Below, one piece after another: positions 1-5,576 of a DNA stretch of 7,351 bases. Origin of the DNA: Thermoflexales bacterium (GTDB lineage: Bacteria; Chloroflexota; Anaerolineae; B4-G1). Under the pieces are notes generated by a model. The model saw only the letters and a list, made by a program, of their open reading frames with translations. It searched no databases and was not told the DNA's origin. The stretch is from the NCBI GenBank assembly GCA_007118795.1, contig SKQX01000004.1, positions 1-7,351 on the forward strand, read 5' to 3'. Within the stretch, counting starts at the first letter, position 1, and each line of letters begins with the position of its first letter. The position numbers were made by a program, and so were the translations under genes.

Positions 1-548
1 GCAATCTCCTTGACCACGGTCAGGACAGCAGGCAGTGAGCTACGTAAGATCTCCTCACCCCCCTCCACGAGCCTCCGCACACGCAGCCCGTCTCCGGAGA
101 GTGGATCGATGAATCCCACGTAGGTCACCACCGGCAGGTCGAGAAAGGCAGCGATACCAGGGCCCACCTGGCCGGTCTCACCGTCAGTCGCCCGTTCCCC
201 ACAGATGATCAGGTCGAAATGATCGAGTTGCTCAATGGCCTGCGCCAGGGCATAGGCGGTTGACCACGTGTCCGAGCCGGCGAAGGAGCGGTCGCTCAGC
301 AATATGCCTTTGTCACACCCCATCGATATCGCCTCTCGGACTGCTTCCTCCGCCCTGCGCGGACCCATCGACAGCACCGTGACCTCCCCGCCGACTCTCT
401 CCCGCAGGCGGAGGGCCGCCTCGATGGCGTAAAGATCCAACGGGTTGATGATGGCGTCAACACCGGTACGGATCATGGTTCCCGTCTCGGGGTCCATCTT
501 GACGTTGCTCGTCTCTGGGACCTGCTTAATAGGTACGACTGTCTGCAT
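1..548 (-). CDS. etfB: Electron transfer flavoprotein beta subunit (5' part, cut by window edge)
   Basis: EtfB pairs with EtfA to form a cytoplasmic FAD-containing heterodimer that passes electrons between acyl-CoA or other dehydrogenases and an acceptor. The frame is open from an ATG at 548 to the window edge, giving 182 residues; the family usually has about 250-270, so the C-terminus lies off the left end. Visible family features are KQVP at residues 8-11, INPLDLYAIEAALRLRE at 34-50, and the nucleotide-binding signature CGERATDGETGQVGP at 116-130. The start is firm: a GGGGGAGG ribosome binding site (555-562) sits six bases upstream. The ETF family includes both ordinary and electron-bifurcating types. 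This fragment alone does not decide which, and etfA and any partner dehydrogenase are not visible. The nearest upstream gene on the same strand ends 227 bp away and has no obvious link. Confidence 0.93.
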   Translation of the reverse strand, partial: MQTVVPIKQVPETSNVKMDPETGTMIRTGVDAIINPLDLYAIEAALRLRERVGGEVTVLSMGPRRAEEAVREAISMGCDKGILLSDRSFAGSDTWSTAYALAQAIEQLDHFDLIICGERATDGETGQVGPGIAAFLDLPVVTYVGFIDPLSGDGLRVRRLVEGGEEILRSSLPAVLTVVKEI

Positions 549-603
549 GTACAACCTCCCCCGTACTTCTGGCCCGGGATACCCGCCTGGAAACTACAGG
601 TGA

Positions 604-636
604 AGCCCCGGGGCTCCCCGCCCTCCCAAGATAACA
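604..636 (-). promoter_or_regulatory. Possible extended -10 promoter and palindromic site upstream of etfB
   Basis: On the minus strand, TGTTATCTT (636-628) resembles an extended -10 element: TG, one base, then TATCTT, which matches TATAAT at four of six positions. No good -35 is seen at the proper spacing. Just downstream lies the perfect 12-bp palindrome AGCCCCGGGGCT (604-615), where the early transcribed region would be, about 55-65 bases before the etfB ATG. This could be a repressor site or an RNA hairpin, but GC-rich palindromes of this size also arise by chance. Confidence 0.25.
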
Positions 637-747
637 CGCTTCCGGCATCCACGCCAGGTCACGCCTCGACGAAGGCCCGAGGGGGCGTTGGACGGGGTCC
701 GGAACCAGGATCGTCGCTACTGGAGATGACAGGGCCACATTACGGAC

Positions 748-799
748 GAGAGGCCCACCTGATGCGCTCAACTCCTCACCCGTTCCTGATGGGCCTCTC
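748..799 (-). terminator. Stem-loop at the end of the AbrB-type gene, terminator candidate without U-tract
   Basis: GAGAGGCCCA (748-757) and TGGGCCTCTC (790-799) form a perfect 10-bp inverted repeat with a 32-base loop. The loop contains the stop codon of the permease gene (776-778), and the upstream arm lies in its last codons. The position suits transcription termination or mRNA 3'-end protection. No run of T follows on the minus strand, so a classical intrinsic terminator is not supported. Confidence 0.4.
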
Positions 800-1891
800 C
801 CGATCCCACCTCCGCAGGAGATGTCCCAGAGCCACCGGGATGACCACCATTACGACGAGCTGTCGCAGGAGATGTAAGGCGGCGACCAGGCGCATGTCGG
901 CACCCAAATCGTAGGCCACAGCTGGCATGTTGCTGGCTCCCCCAGGCACGGAGCATAGCAAGGCGGTGGGGAGATCCAGGGGCGTCACTTGCCACAGTCC
1001 CCACCCCAACAAGAGCCCCAGGGCGATCATGGTCACGATGACACCGGCTGCTATCGGCGCCACATCCCGAACCTGACGAAGGCTTTCCCAAGACATCTGC
1101 GCGCCCACCGAGACCCCGACGAGCATGACAGCCGACTGTCGAAACACGGAATGGAGAGGGCCGAGCCCCAGTCCCAACAGGTTCGCTCCCCCGAGGACCA
1201 ACATACCCCCCACCAGATCGCCGGTGATGACTCTCAAGCGGACAGCTAGCAGGCCACCAGCCGCGGCCACCAGCAAGGTAGCTACCGTCGCTCCGGGTCC
1301 CACCGCCGGCAACGGGTCCACCAGCACGGCCGGGGTGCCCGATGTGACATCCAGGAGAGGGACCAGCAACGGCACCACCAATAGGATGGTGGTCAGGCGG
1401 AAGAAGTGGATGGTGGCCACCACCACCGCGCCGATGCCCAGCTCCTCGGACATCGACGCCATAGCAGGCAGACCGCCCGGCGTGGCACTCATCAGCGCCG
1501 TCGAGATGTCCAGCCGGGTGAAGCGACTCAGGAGCCACCCCATAATGACCCCGGCACCGACGAGAACGGCGATGATCGCCAGCATGGGGAGAACGGCCGC
1601 CCGGATGGGAGCGATGACGTCGGGCCCGAAGGTCGATCCGATGACGGCGCCCAGGAGAAGCCGTCCCAAGCGGCCGTACCGTCCTCGCCAGAGGTCGGCC
1701 TCACCGCCCGCCAGACGATAGATCCCGGTGCTGATCAGGGCACCCACGGTCAGACCGGCCGGGAGGCCAACGCGGTCCGCCACCAGCCCGCCTAACAGGC
1801 CAACGGCCAGCAGCATCACAGCCTGCACCGGTTCGACGACCGATCGCTCTGACCTATCCATCAGGCTGCGCGACCAGCTGTTCCAGGGCAT
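776..1891 (-). CDS. AbrB-family membrane protein, putative transporter
   Basis: This 371-residue, very hydrophobic protein belongs to the duplicated AbrB membrane family (Pfam AbrB, often misannotated as ammonia monooxygenase or transition-state regulator). Members are integral inner-membrane proteins of uncertain substrate; it is not the DNA-binding AbrB of Bacillus. The internal duplication is easy to see. MSATPGGLPAMASMSEELG (134-152), followed by IHFFR (161-165), mirrors LCSVPGGASNMPAVAYDLG (312-330), followed by LHLLR (339-343). GAVIGSTFGPDVIAPIRA (81-98) mirrors GVSVGAQMSWESLRQVRD (259-276). About ten membrane segments are likely, starting near residue 21, and the length is typical. The start is uncertain: the ATG at 1891 has only a weak GGGTGA upstream, and an in-frame ATG at 1861 gives a protein ten residues shorter that still begins before the first membrane segment. 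No neighbour suggests a substrate. Confidence 0.9.
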   Translation of the reverse strand: MPWNSWSRSLMDRSERSVVEPVQAVMLLAVGLLGGLVADRVGLPAGLTVGALISTGIYRLAGGEADLWRGRYGRLGRLLLGAVIGSTFGPDVIAPIRAAVLPMLAIIAVLVGAGVIMGWLLSRFTRLDISTALMSATPGGLPAMASMSEELGIGAVVVATIHFFRLTTILLVVPLLVPLLDVTSGTPAVLVDPLPAVGPGATVATLLVAAAGGLLAVRLRVITGDLVGGMLVLGGANLLGLGLGPLHSVFRQSAVMLVGVSVGAQMSWESLRQVRDVAPIAAGVIVTMIALGLLLGWGLWQVTPLDLPTALLCSVPGGASNMPAVAYDLGADMRLVAALHLLRQLVVMVVIPVALGHLLRRWDRERPIRNG

Positions 1892-2308
1892 GGGCTGCGG
1901 TTCACCCGTACGGGATGGCGACCGGATAATCCCTGAGGACCACGTGGTCGCAAACCATCGATAGCGCGCCCCTCAGGGCCGCCTCCGTCCTGCCCAGCTC
2001 GACGGACCGCGAGCTGACCATAGTGCGGGGATTCCCATCTGGAAGCCCATCCCACACTGCCTTTCCACAGTACTCGGTATCACGAAAACGGCACATAGGC
2101 AATGAGCGCTTCCTGGACGGCCGGCGAGCACCCAGGTGGGCGATGCTGGTGGCCGGTACGAGCGGGATTCGGCGCCGCTCCAGCCGTTACGTTTCCTACG
2201 CACCTCAGGGTGACAGATGCGGTTGTCGTTCGAGGTCCGTGCACCGATGGGCATCCAACAGGTGCCACCCGGTTCGAACCCTGTCTTGGGGGTGACCGCT
2301 GGGCCAGA
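1892..2308. other. Spacer between the MFS and AbrB-type genes
   Basis: This 417-bp stretch lies between two minus-strand genes. Frames in both directions give only low-complexity, arginine- and proline-rich translations, apart from the doubtful small ORF listed separately. It holds a perfect 10-bp palindrome, GGTTCGAACC (2271-2280), flanked by imperfectly complementary GGTGCCACCC (2261-2270) and GGGTGACC (2290-2297). The structure lies 12-48 bases past the MFS stop codon and could be a 3' hairpin. No T-run follows on the minus strand. I found no RNA gene. Confidence 0.6.
1902..2021 (-). CDS. Doubtful 39-residue ORF just upstream of the AbrB-type gene
   Basis: An ORF starting at an ATG at 2021 ends in TGA at 1902-1904, ten bases before the AbrB-type ATG. 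Its codons end mostly in G or C, like the real genes nearby. The same frame continues upstream to an ATG at 2102 (66 residues), but there third positions are mixed and the translation looks non-coding. The product is soluble-looking, rich in V, R and A, ends in PVAIPYG, and I do not recognise it. No good ribosome binding site precedes it. It could be a leader peptide coupled to the permease, a remnant of an older gene end, or chance. Confidence 0.2.
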   Translation of the reverse strand: MVSSRSVELGRTEAALRGALSMVCDHVVLRDYPVAIPYG

Positions 2309-3622
2309 TCAGTCACCACACCCCTGCGAGGGGTTCTGATTGGGCACCCAGGTCGCAGCAGCTGGGACAGCGACCCCCTCGGCACAGACTCCCCCCTCCT
2401 GCTCCTCCACGCGCATGAACTGGGTCAGACCCAGCGAGACCAGGGCGATCACGACCCCCACGGCGAAGGTGTACTGGGCCCCCGTGGCTGCCCAGAGCGC
2501 GCCGCCGGCCAGCGGCATGGTCACGGCCGCTATGTGGTCGACGCTCTGCCCCATGGCTACGCTGGGCGTGATATCCGCCGGTGTCTCCGCGATCTTCTGC
2601 AGGTAGCAGTCGAGGGCGATAGAGAATCCCATCATGACCATGTCGAGGACAAAGAGGACCAACAGGATCACCAGCGCTGGCGTCGCGTCCATAGCAGGGA
2701 ACAGGATCAGCCCACCCACCCCAAGCGGGGGGGTCTGGAAGGCCGGGGTAGCCAGAGGCTGCAGCAAGGGGACGAACGCGTAACCCAGGAAGATGGGTAC
2801 GAGGAGGGCGTAGCTGAACGTCAGCACGCGGCGTTCTCCATACCGGGCGACGATCTTACCAAAGGCCTGATGGAGATAGACACCCAGGACGCTGTTGATG
2901 AGATAGAGCAGTGTGACGGTCTGAGCGCTGACCTGATACTGCTGCACGAGCAGGAAGACGGCAAAGGTGCGGAAGATGTTGCGGCGGCTGCCCCCGTTGA
3001 ACTTGAGGGCATAGTATAGCCAGTAGCGACGCCGCAGGACCTTCCGCCGGCCTCCCTGGCCCGCCGCCCGCCTCTGCGTTCCGAAGGGGAGCAAGGCCAG
3101 CCCACCGACGACCACGACAAGACCCGCCATGCGCAAAAGCGGCCGATAACCCCAGGCATCCAGGGCCACGAAGATCGCGACAGAGCCTACCACGGTGGCC
3201 ACCGCCTGCAAGCTGTTCATGCGGCCCATGGTCTTCGGTGCCTCGTCGCGCTCCTGCGTCAGCAACAGCGCAGAGACATTGCTGGGGTTGAAGAAGTGGA
3301 ACCCGACGCTCAACAGCAGAGTCGCGCCAATCAGTCCCGGGACGTCCCGCACCACGGAGGTCAGCAGAACGCCGGCCCCCAGCATCACCAGCGACAGGCC
3401 AGCGATGCGAATCTCGACCAGGACCAGGGCGAGCATCCCGACAAGGATCCCCAGCAGCCCCGGGACCTCGCGCACAGACTGAATCAGACCGATCTGAGCC
3501 GCCTGCACGCCGATCTCCTCGACGGCGAAATTGTTGAAGAGAGAGGTCCACACGCTCCAGCCCAGGCCCATCAGGACCGCGTTCAGCATGATCACGGTAA
3601 GTGTGGCACGGTTATCGCGCAC
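2309..3622 (-). CDS. Major facilitator superfamily (MFS) transporter
   Basis: This predicted 437-residue polytopic membrane carrier is of MFS type; the substrate is unknown. Hydrophobic segments are spread from about residue 7 to 403 in the two-half MFS layout, with a charged central loop near 182-201 (RRAAGQGGRRKVLRRR). The loop GKIVARYGERR (255-265) is a good match to MFS motif A (GxxxDRxGRR), here at the start of the second half. A conserved-looking stretch, LQKIAETPADITPSVAMGQS (341-360), runs on to HIAAVTMPLAGGALW (363-377) and resembles a family of bacterial MFS proteins I cannot name to substrate level. The 34-residue C-terminal tail after RVEEQEGG is hydrophilic, probably cytoplasmic, and ends in GCGD. 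I chose the GTG at 3622 because AAGGAG lies six bases upstream. An in-frame TTG at 3673 would add 17 polar residues but has no ribosome binding site. The gene is divergent from the phosphotransferase. Confidence 0.9.
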   Translation of the reverse strand: MRDNRATLTVIMLNAVLMGLGWSVWTSLFNNFAVEEIGVQAAQIGLIQSVREVPGLLGILVGMLALVLVEIRIAGLSLVMLGAGVLLTSVVRDVPGLIGATLLLSVGFHFFNPSNVSALLLTQERDEAPKTMGRMNSLQAVATVVGSVAIFVALDAWGYRPLLRMAGLVVVVGGLALLPFGTQRRAAGQGGRRKVLRRRYWLYYALKFNGGSRRNIFRTFAVFLLVQQYQVSAQTVTLLYLINSVLGVYLHQAFGKIVARYGERRVLTFSYALLVPIFLGYAFVPLLQPLATPAFQTPPLGVGGLILFPAMDATPALVILLVLFVLDMVMMGFSIALDCYLQKIAETPADITPSVAMGQSVDHIAAVTMPLAGGALWAATGAQYTFAVGVVIALVSLGLTQFMRVEEQEGGVCAEGVAVPAAATWVPNQNPSQGCGD

Positions 3623-3628
3623 AGTGGG

Positions 3629-3634
3629 CTCCTT
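3629..3634 (-). promoter_or_regulatory. Ribosome binding site that fixes the MFS start
   Basis: AAGGAG on the minus strand lies six bases before the GTG at 3622-3620. It supports this start over the upstream TTG at 3673, whose preceding bases are pyrimidine-rich and lack any such motif. Confidence 0.75.
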
Positions 3635-3687
3635 CAAGTCCGGAGTTTGCCTTCGGACCGGTCTGATTGCCAAGAAAGAAAAGTCGG

Positions 3688-3716
3688 CGTATCCTTGGGT
3701 GACACGCCGTATTCAA
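3688..3716 (-). promoter_or_regulatory. Weak promoter candidate for the MFS gene, within an inverted repeat
   Basis: On the minus strand TTGAAT (3716-3711) and GATACG (3693-3688) are separated by exactly 17 bases. They match the -35 and -10 consensus at four and three of six positions. An inverted repeat, CCTTG (3693-3697) with CAAGG (3714-3718), overlaps both elements and could be an operator. Transcription would begin near 3681, leaving a leader of about 60 bases. Confidence 0.25.
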
Positions 3717-4063
3717 GGGTACCACAGATGGATCAGAAAGGCAACGTTGGCGCCGCCACGACCGCCATCTGCTGGGCTGGCCCTCTACCCTCCGGGGAGA
3801 GGGGATACGGCGGCCCGTTCGCCTGTGGCTGCTCTCTCCTCCCGGGGATAGGCGACACGCCGGTGCAGCCCCACGGACCCGACGCGCTTCCTTCGATTCG
3901 GAGTGGTACGCTACTCACACCGTGGGTCTTCTCGGAATGACAGGTGCGGTTGTAGAGATACAGGGATGGGAAAAGTGAGCGTGAAGCACACGCGGGTGCC
4001 GGTGGACCACCTCTCCGCCTGGTTACCGGTGCCGAATCTCCGGCTACCACAACAGGGTCCGCT

Positions 4064-4867
4064 GTGAGGGCGGGGACTGGGCGTCTCGGAGAGCCCATCG
4101 CCCGTGGGCGGACGGCCGAGGTCTATGGGTGGAAGCCGGGGTCGGTCCTCAAGCTCTTCCACGAAGGGCATACGCCCCAGGATGTACAGCACGAGGCCCG
4201 CATCGCCAGGGCCGTTCGCAGAGCTGGCTTGCCCACCCCTGCCGTGGGTCAGATGGTCGAGATACTGGGTCGTCCCGGCCTGGTGTACGAGCGCATCGAT
4301 GGGCCCTCTATGCTAGAGGAGATCCAGACCCAGCCGTGGAAGGTGCCGTCATCAGCTCGGACGCTGGCCGAGCTGCACATCGAGATCCACTCAAGAGAGG
4401 TCGCGGTGGAACTGCCGTCCCAACGCCATCAGCTCGCCAGGAAAATTCAGCAGGCCAGGGGGCTGGGGGCAAAGCTGCAGGAGAGGGCCCTCAAGAGTCT
4501 GGAAGCCATGCCCGGCGGTGACCGGCTGTGCCACGGCGACTTCCATCCCGGAAATGTGATCGTGTCCAGCCGCGGTCCGGTGATCATAGACTGGATTGAC
4601 GCTACGGTGGGGAACCCGCTGGCCGATGTGGCGCGATCTTCGGTGATTATGTTGGGGGTGCGCGGGATGGAGCAAGCGCCGCGGTCAGAAAAGATAGTGG
4701 TGCGGTGGTACCACCGGATCTACCTGAGACACTACTTCCGACTGGCCTCGTGCGATGCCGACGAGCACAGCGCCTGGTGCCCTATCGTTGCAGCGGCCCG
4801 GATGAGCGAAGGGATCACCGAGATCGAGGACTGGTTGCTCGCGCAAGCACGGGCGGGTCTCCGCTGA
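4064..4867 (+). CDS. APH/choline-kinase-fold phosphotransferase, substrate unknown
   Basis: This 267-residue cytoplasmic protein belongs to the aminoglycoside phosphotransferase / choline kinase-like superfamily, which moves the ATP gamma-phosphate to a hydroxyl of a small molecule. The kinase landmarks are in order. A glycine-rich loop IARGRTAEVYGW (12-23) is followed by VLKLF (28-32), with K30 as the likely ATP-binding lysine. The catalytic loop is CHGDFHPGN (156-164), with D159 as base and N164 as metal ligand. VIIDWIDA (173-180) supplies the second metal ligand, D176, and is followed by GNPLADVAR (183-191). No active-site residue is missing. The start is GTG at 4064, the first possible start in this frame after the stop at 3953; upstream there is only a weak AGGG. 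It stands alone on the plus strand. The superfamily includes antibiotic kinases and metabolic kinases of sugars, amino acids or choline. Nothing here singles out drug resistance, and I would not call it a resistance gene. Confidence 0.88.
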   Translation: MRAGTGRLGEPIARGRTAEVYGWKPGSVLKLFHEGHTPQDVQHEARIARAVRRAGLPTPAVGQMVEILGRPGLVYERIDGPSMLEEIQTQPWKVPSSARTLAELHIEIHSREVAVELPSQRHQLARKIQQARGLGAKLQERALKSLEAMPGGDRLCHGDFHPGNVIVSSRGPVIIDWIDATVGNPLADVARSSVIMLGVRGMEQAPRSEKIVVRWYHRIYLRHYFRLASCDADEHSAWCPIVAAARMSEGITEIEDWLLAQARAGLR

Positions 4868-5267
4868 GTCCTGCAAGGGCTCCGCGGTAGGCCCACGTAC
4901 GAAGAGCGTGGGAGCACGTACCCTGCTTCGGCCAGCGGGATCCCTGCCCCGTCGCCTGATGTGATCCTGTCCGACGGCTGTTTGGCCCGGTGGTCTCCGT
5001 GGTCTCCAGGTCAGACAGGGACAAGGTGAGCTTCGAGAGCACAGCCAGGGTGGTCGGAGCTGCCCGGGCTGCACCCAAGTCCATTGGCCTCAGGTGGTTT
5101 CTGCCAGGCTCCGGGCGGTCATCCCCGTGCCTCGCGAAGGTCGGGGAAAAAGCTCGGGCAGCACCCGCCCCGACCCTCCAGGGCTGCCCTCCTCCCTACC
5201 CCCTCCCGGACCGAAGGGGCCGGAGGATGCTCAGCGACCAATGCCCGCCCCATTCAGCGCTCCCAAC
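4868..5267. other. Convergent intergenic region rich in inverted repeats
   Basis: This 400-bp spacer lies between the 3' ends of convergent genes. After the plus-strand gene come two hairpins: CCCACG/CGTGGG (4892-4897 and 4907-4912, nine-base loop), and CCGTCG/CGACGG (4949-4954 and 4972-4977), the latter followed by CTGTTTGG. The second is a weak terminator candidate for the phosphotransferase. CACGTAC occurs twice (4894-4900, 4915-4921), as does TGGTCTCC in tandem with a 9-base period (4991-4998, 5000-5007). The strongest structure, near 5140-5189, is listed separately. No frame looks coding, and I found no match to a structured RNA family I know. Confidence 0.6.
5147..5189 (-). terminator. 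Intrinsic terminator candidate for the hemL transcript
   Basis: Read on the minus strand, GGGCAGC (5189-5183) pairs with GCTGCCC (5162-5156). Allowing one bulged T, the neighbouring CC and GG extend the stem by at least two pairs. Four bases after the stem comes a run of five T (5151-5147). This lies about 80 bases past the stop of the small downstream gene, where a terminator is expected. The loop is long, and the arms interleave with a second perfect inverted repeat (GTCGGGG 5140-5146 with CCCCGAC 5168-5174), so other folds compete. Confidence 0.55.
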
Positions 5268-5576
5268 TCAGGGATAGAGCACGTCGACCACGAGACACAC
5301 AGGCTCAGCGAGCTCGTGGGCCTCAAAGAAGACCGGCGATTCCAGCCAGATCGAGAAGCCCAGTAGAGCATCGTCGAAGGTGGGGAACAGGGTGATGGCG
5401 TTGACCAGGTTGCTGTCCTCCACCTCCACCGGCAGTTGGTCACCCAGGGGGATGTCCCAGGCGTATAGATCGCTCACCACGATGTCGATGCGAGTCGTCC
5501 CCCAGGCAGGATCTCGCTCCAGGGGGAAGGGGTCGGTCTCCTCATCGGCAGATCTGGAGCGCTTCCTGTGCCGCAT
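5268..5576 (-). CDS. Small protein of unknown function overlapping the 3' end of hemL
   Basis: From an ATG at 5576 this frame encodes 102 residues, with a stop at 5268-5270. It overlaps the last 35 bases of hemL in another frame, which suggests translational coupling. The basic N-terminus (MRHRKRSRS) lies in the overlap. The rest is acidic and hydrophobic in alternating patches, for example IDIVVSDLYAWDIPLGDQ, later FPTFDDALLGFSIWLE, ending in CLVVDVLYP. That pattern looks like a compact beta-rich fold, with no membrane segment or signal peptide. Codons end largely in G or C, which supports real coding. There is no clear ribosome binding site before 5576, and the start could instead be a GTG near 5487 (VVSDLYAW), also without one. 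The frame stays open upstream to 5666, but that part is a shadow of hemL. I do not recognise the family. Downstream lies a terminator candidate, so it is probably the last gene of the transcript. Confidence 0.6.
   Translation of the reverse strand: MRHRKRSRSADEETDPFPLERDPAWGTTRIDIVVSDLYAWDIPLGDQLPVEVEDSNLVNAITLFPTFDDALLGFSIWLESPVFFEAHELAEPVCLVVDVLYP

Larger units (their letters stand above)
3623..4063. other. Divergent intergenic region between the MFS and phosphotransferase genes
   Basis: This 441-bp region separates two divergent genes and should carry both promoters. It contains the weak minus-strand promoter listed separately and a 9-bp direct repeat, GACACGCCG, at 3701-3709 and 3854-3862. 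It also has short hairpins: CCCTCT/AGAGGG (3781-3786 and 3798-3803) and GCGTG/CACGC (3979-3983 and 3989-3993). On the plus strand, ATGACA at 3937-3942 is a possible -35, but no convincing -10 follows. Translations of this stretch look non-coding in all frames. The phosphotransferase frame stays open back to 3956 but has no ATG, GTG or TTG before 4064. Confidence 0.6.

Noticed and set aside
768..1538. Minus-strand open frame of 256 codons overlapping the AbrB-type gene
   Set aside because: It lies in another frame of the same strand. Its translation is low-complexity (G, R, H, S, P), while the permease frame shows duplicated family motifs.
776..1891. Reading the AbrB name as the sporulation transition-state regulator or ammonia monooxygenase
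   Set aside because: The protein is polytopic and duplicated with no DNA-binding domain. Those labels are known misannotations of this membrane family.
2221..2297. A tRNA gene suggested by the T-loop-like GGTTCGAACC at 2271-2280
   Set aside because: The flanking T-stem has mismatches on both strands, there is no D-arm consensus, and no seven-base acceptor partners lie at the right distance. Calling it a tRNA remnant or attachment site would need a second copy or an integrase, and neither is present.
2102..3019. Long plus-strand open frame (305 codons) across the MFS region
   Set aside because: It is antisense to the MFS gene, its translation is rich in H, D, Q, G and R with no hydrophobic core, and it shows no motifs. 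It is a typical shadow of a GC-rich gene.
3623..3673. N-terminal extension of the MFS protein to a TTG at 3673
   Set aside because: There is no ribosome binding site before the TTG, whereas AAGGAG is ideally placed for the GTG at 3622. The extra 17 residues are polar and not typical of the family.
3296..3940. Plus-strand open frame running from inside the MFS gene into the spacer
   Set aside because: The first half is antisense to the MFS gene and the translation is Q/D/H/P-rich without structure. No ribosome binding site or motif supports it.
4064..4867. Calling the phosphotransferase an aminoglycoside resistance gene
   Set aside because: Only superfamily-level kinase motifs are visible; nothing in the substrate region or the neighbourhood points to antibiotics.
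4991..5007. Tandem TGGTCTCC pair as the start of a repeat array or CRISPR
   Set aside because: There are only two 8-base copies with a 9-base period, no further units and no spacers.
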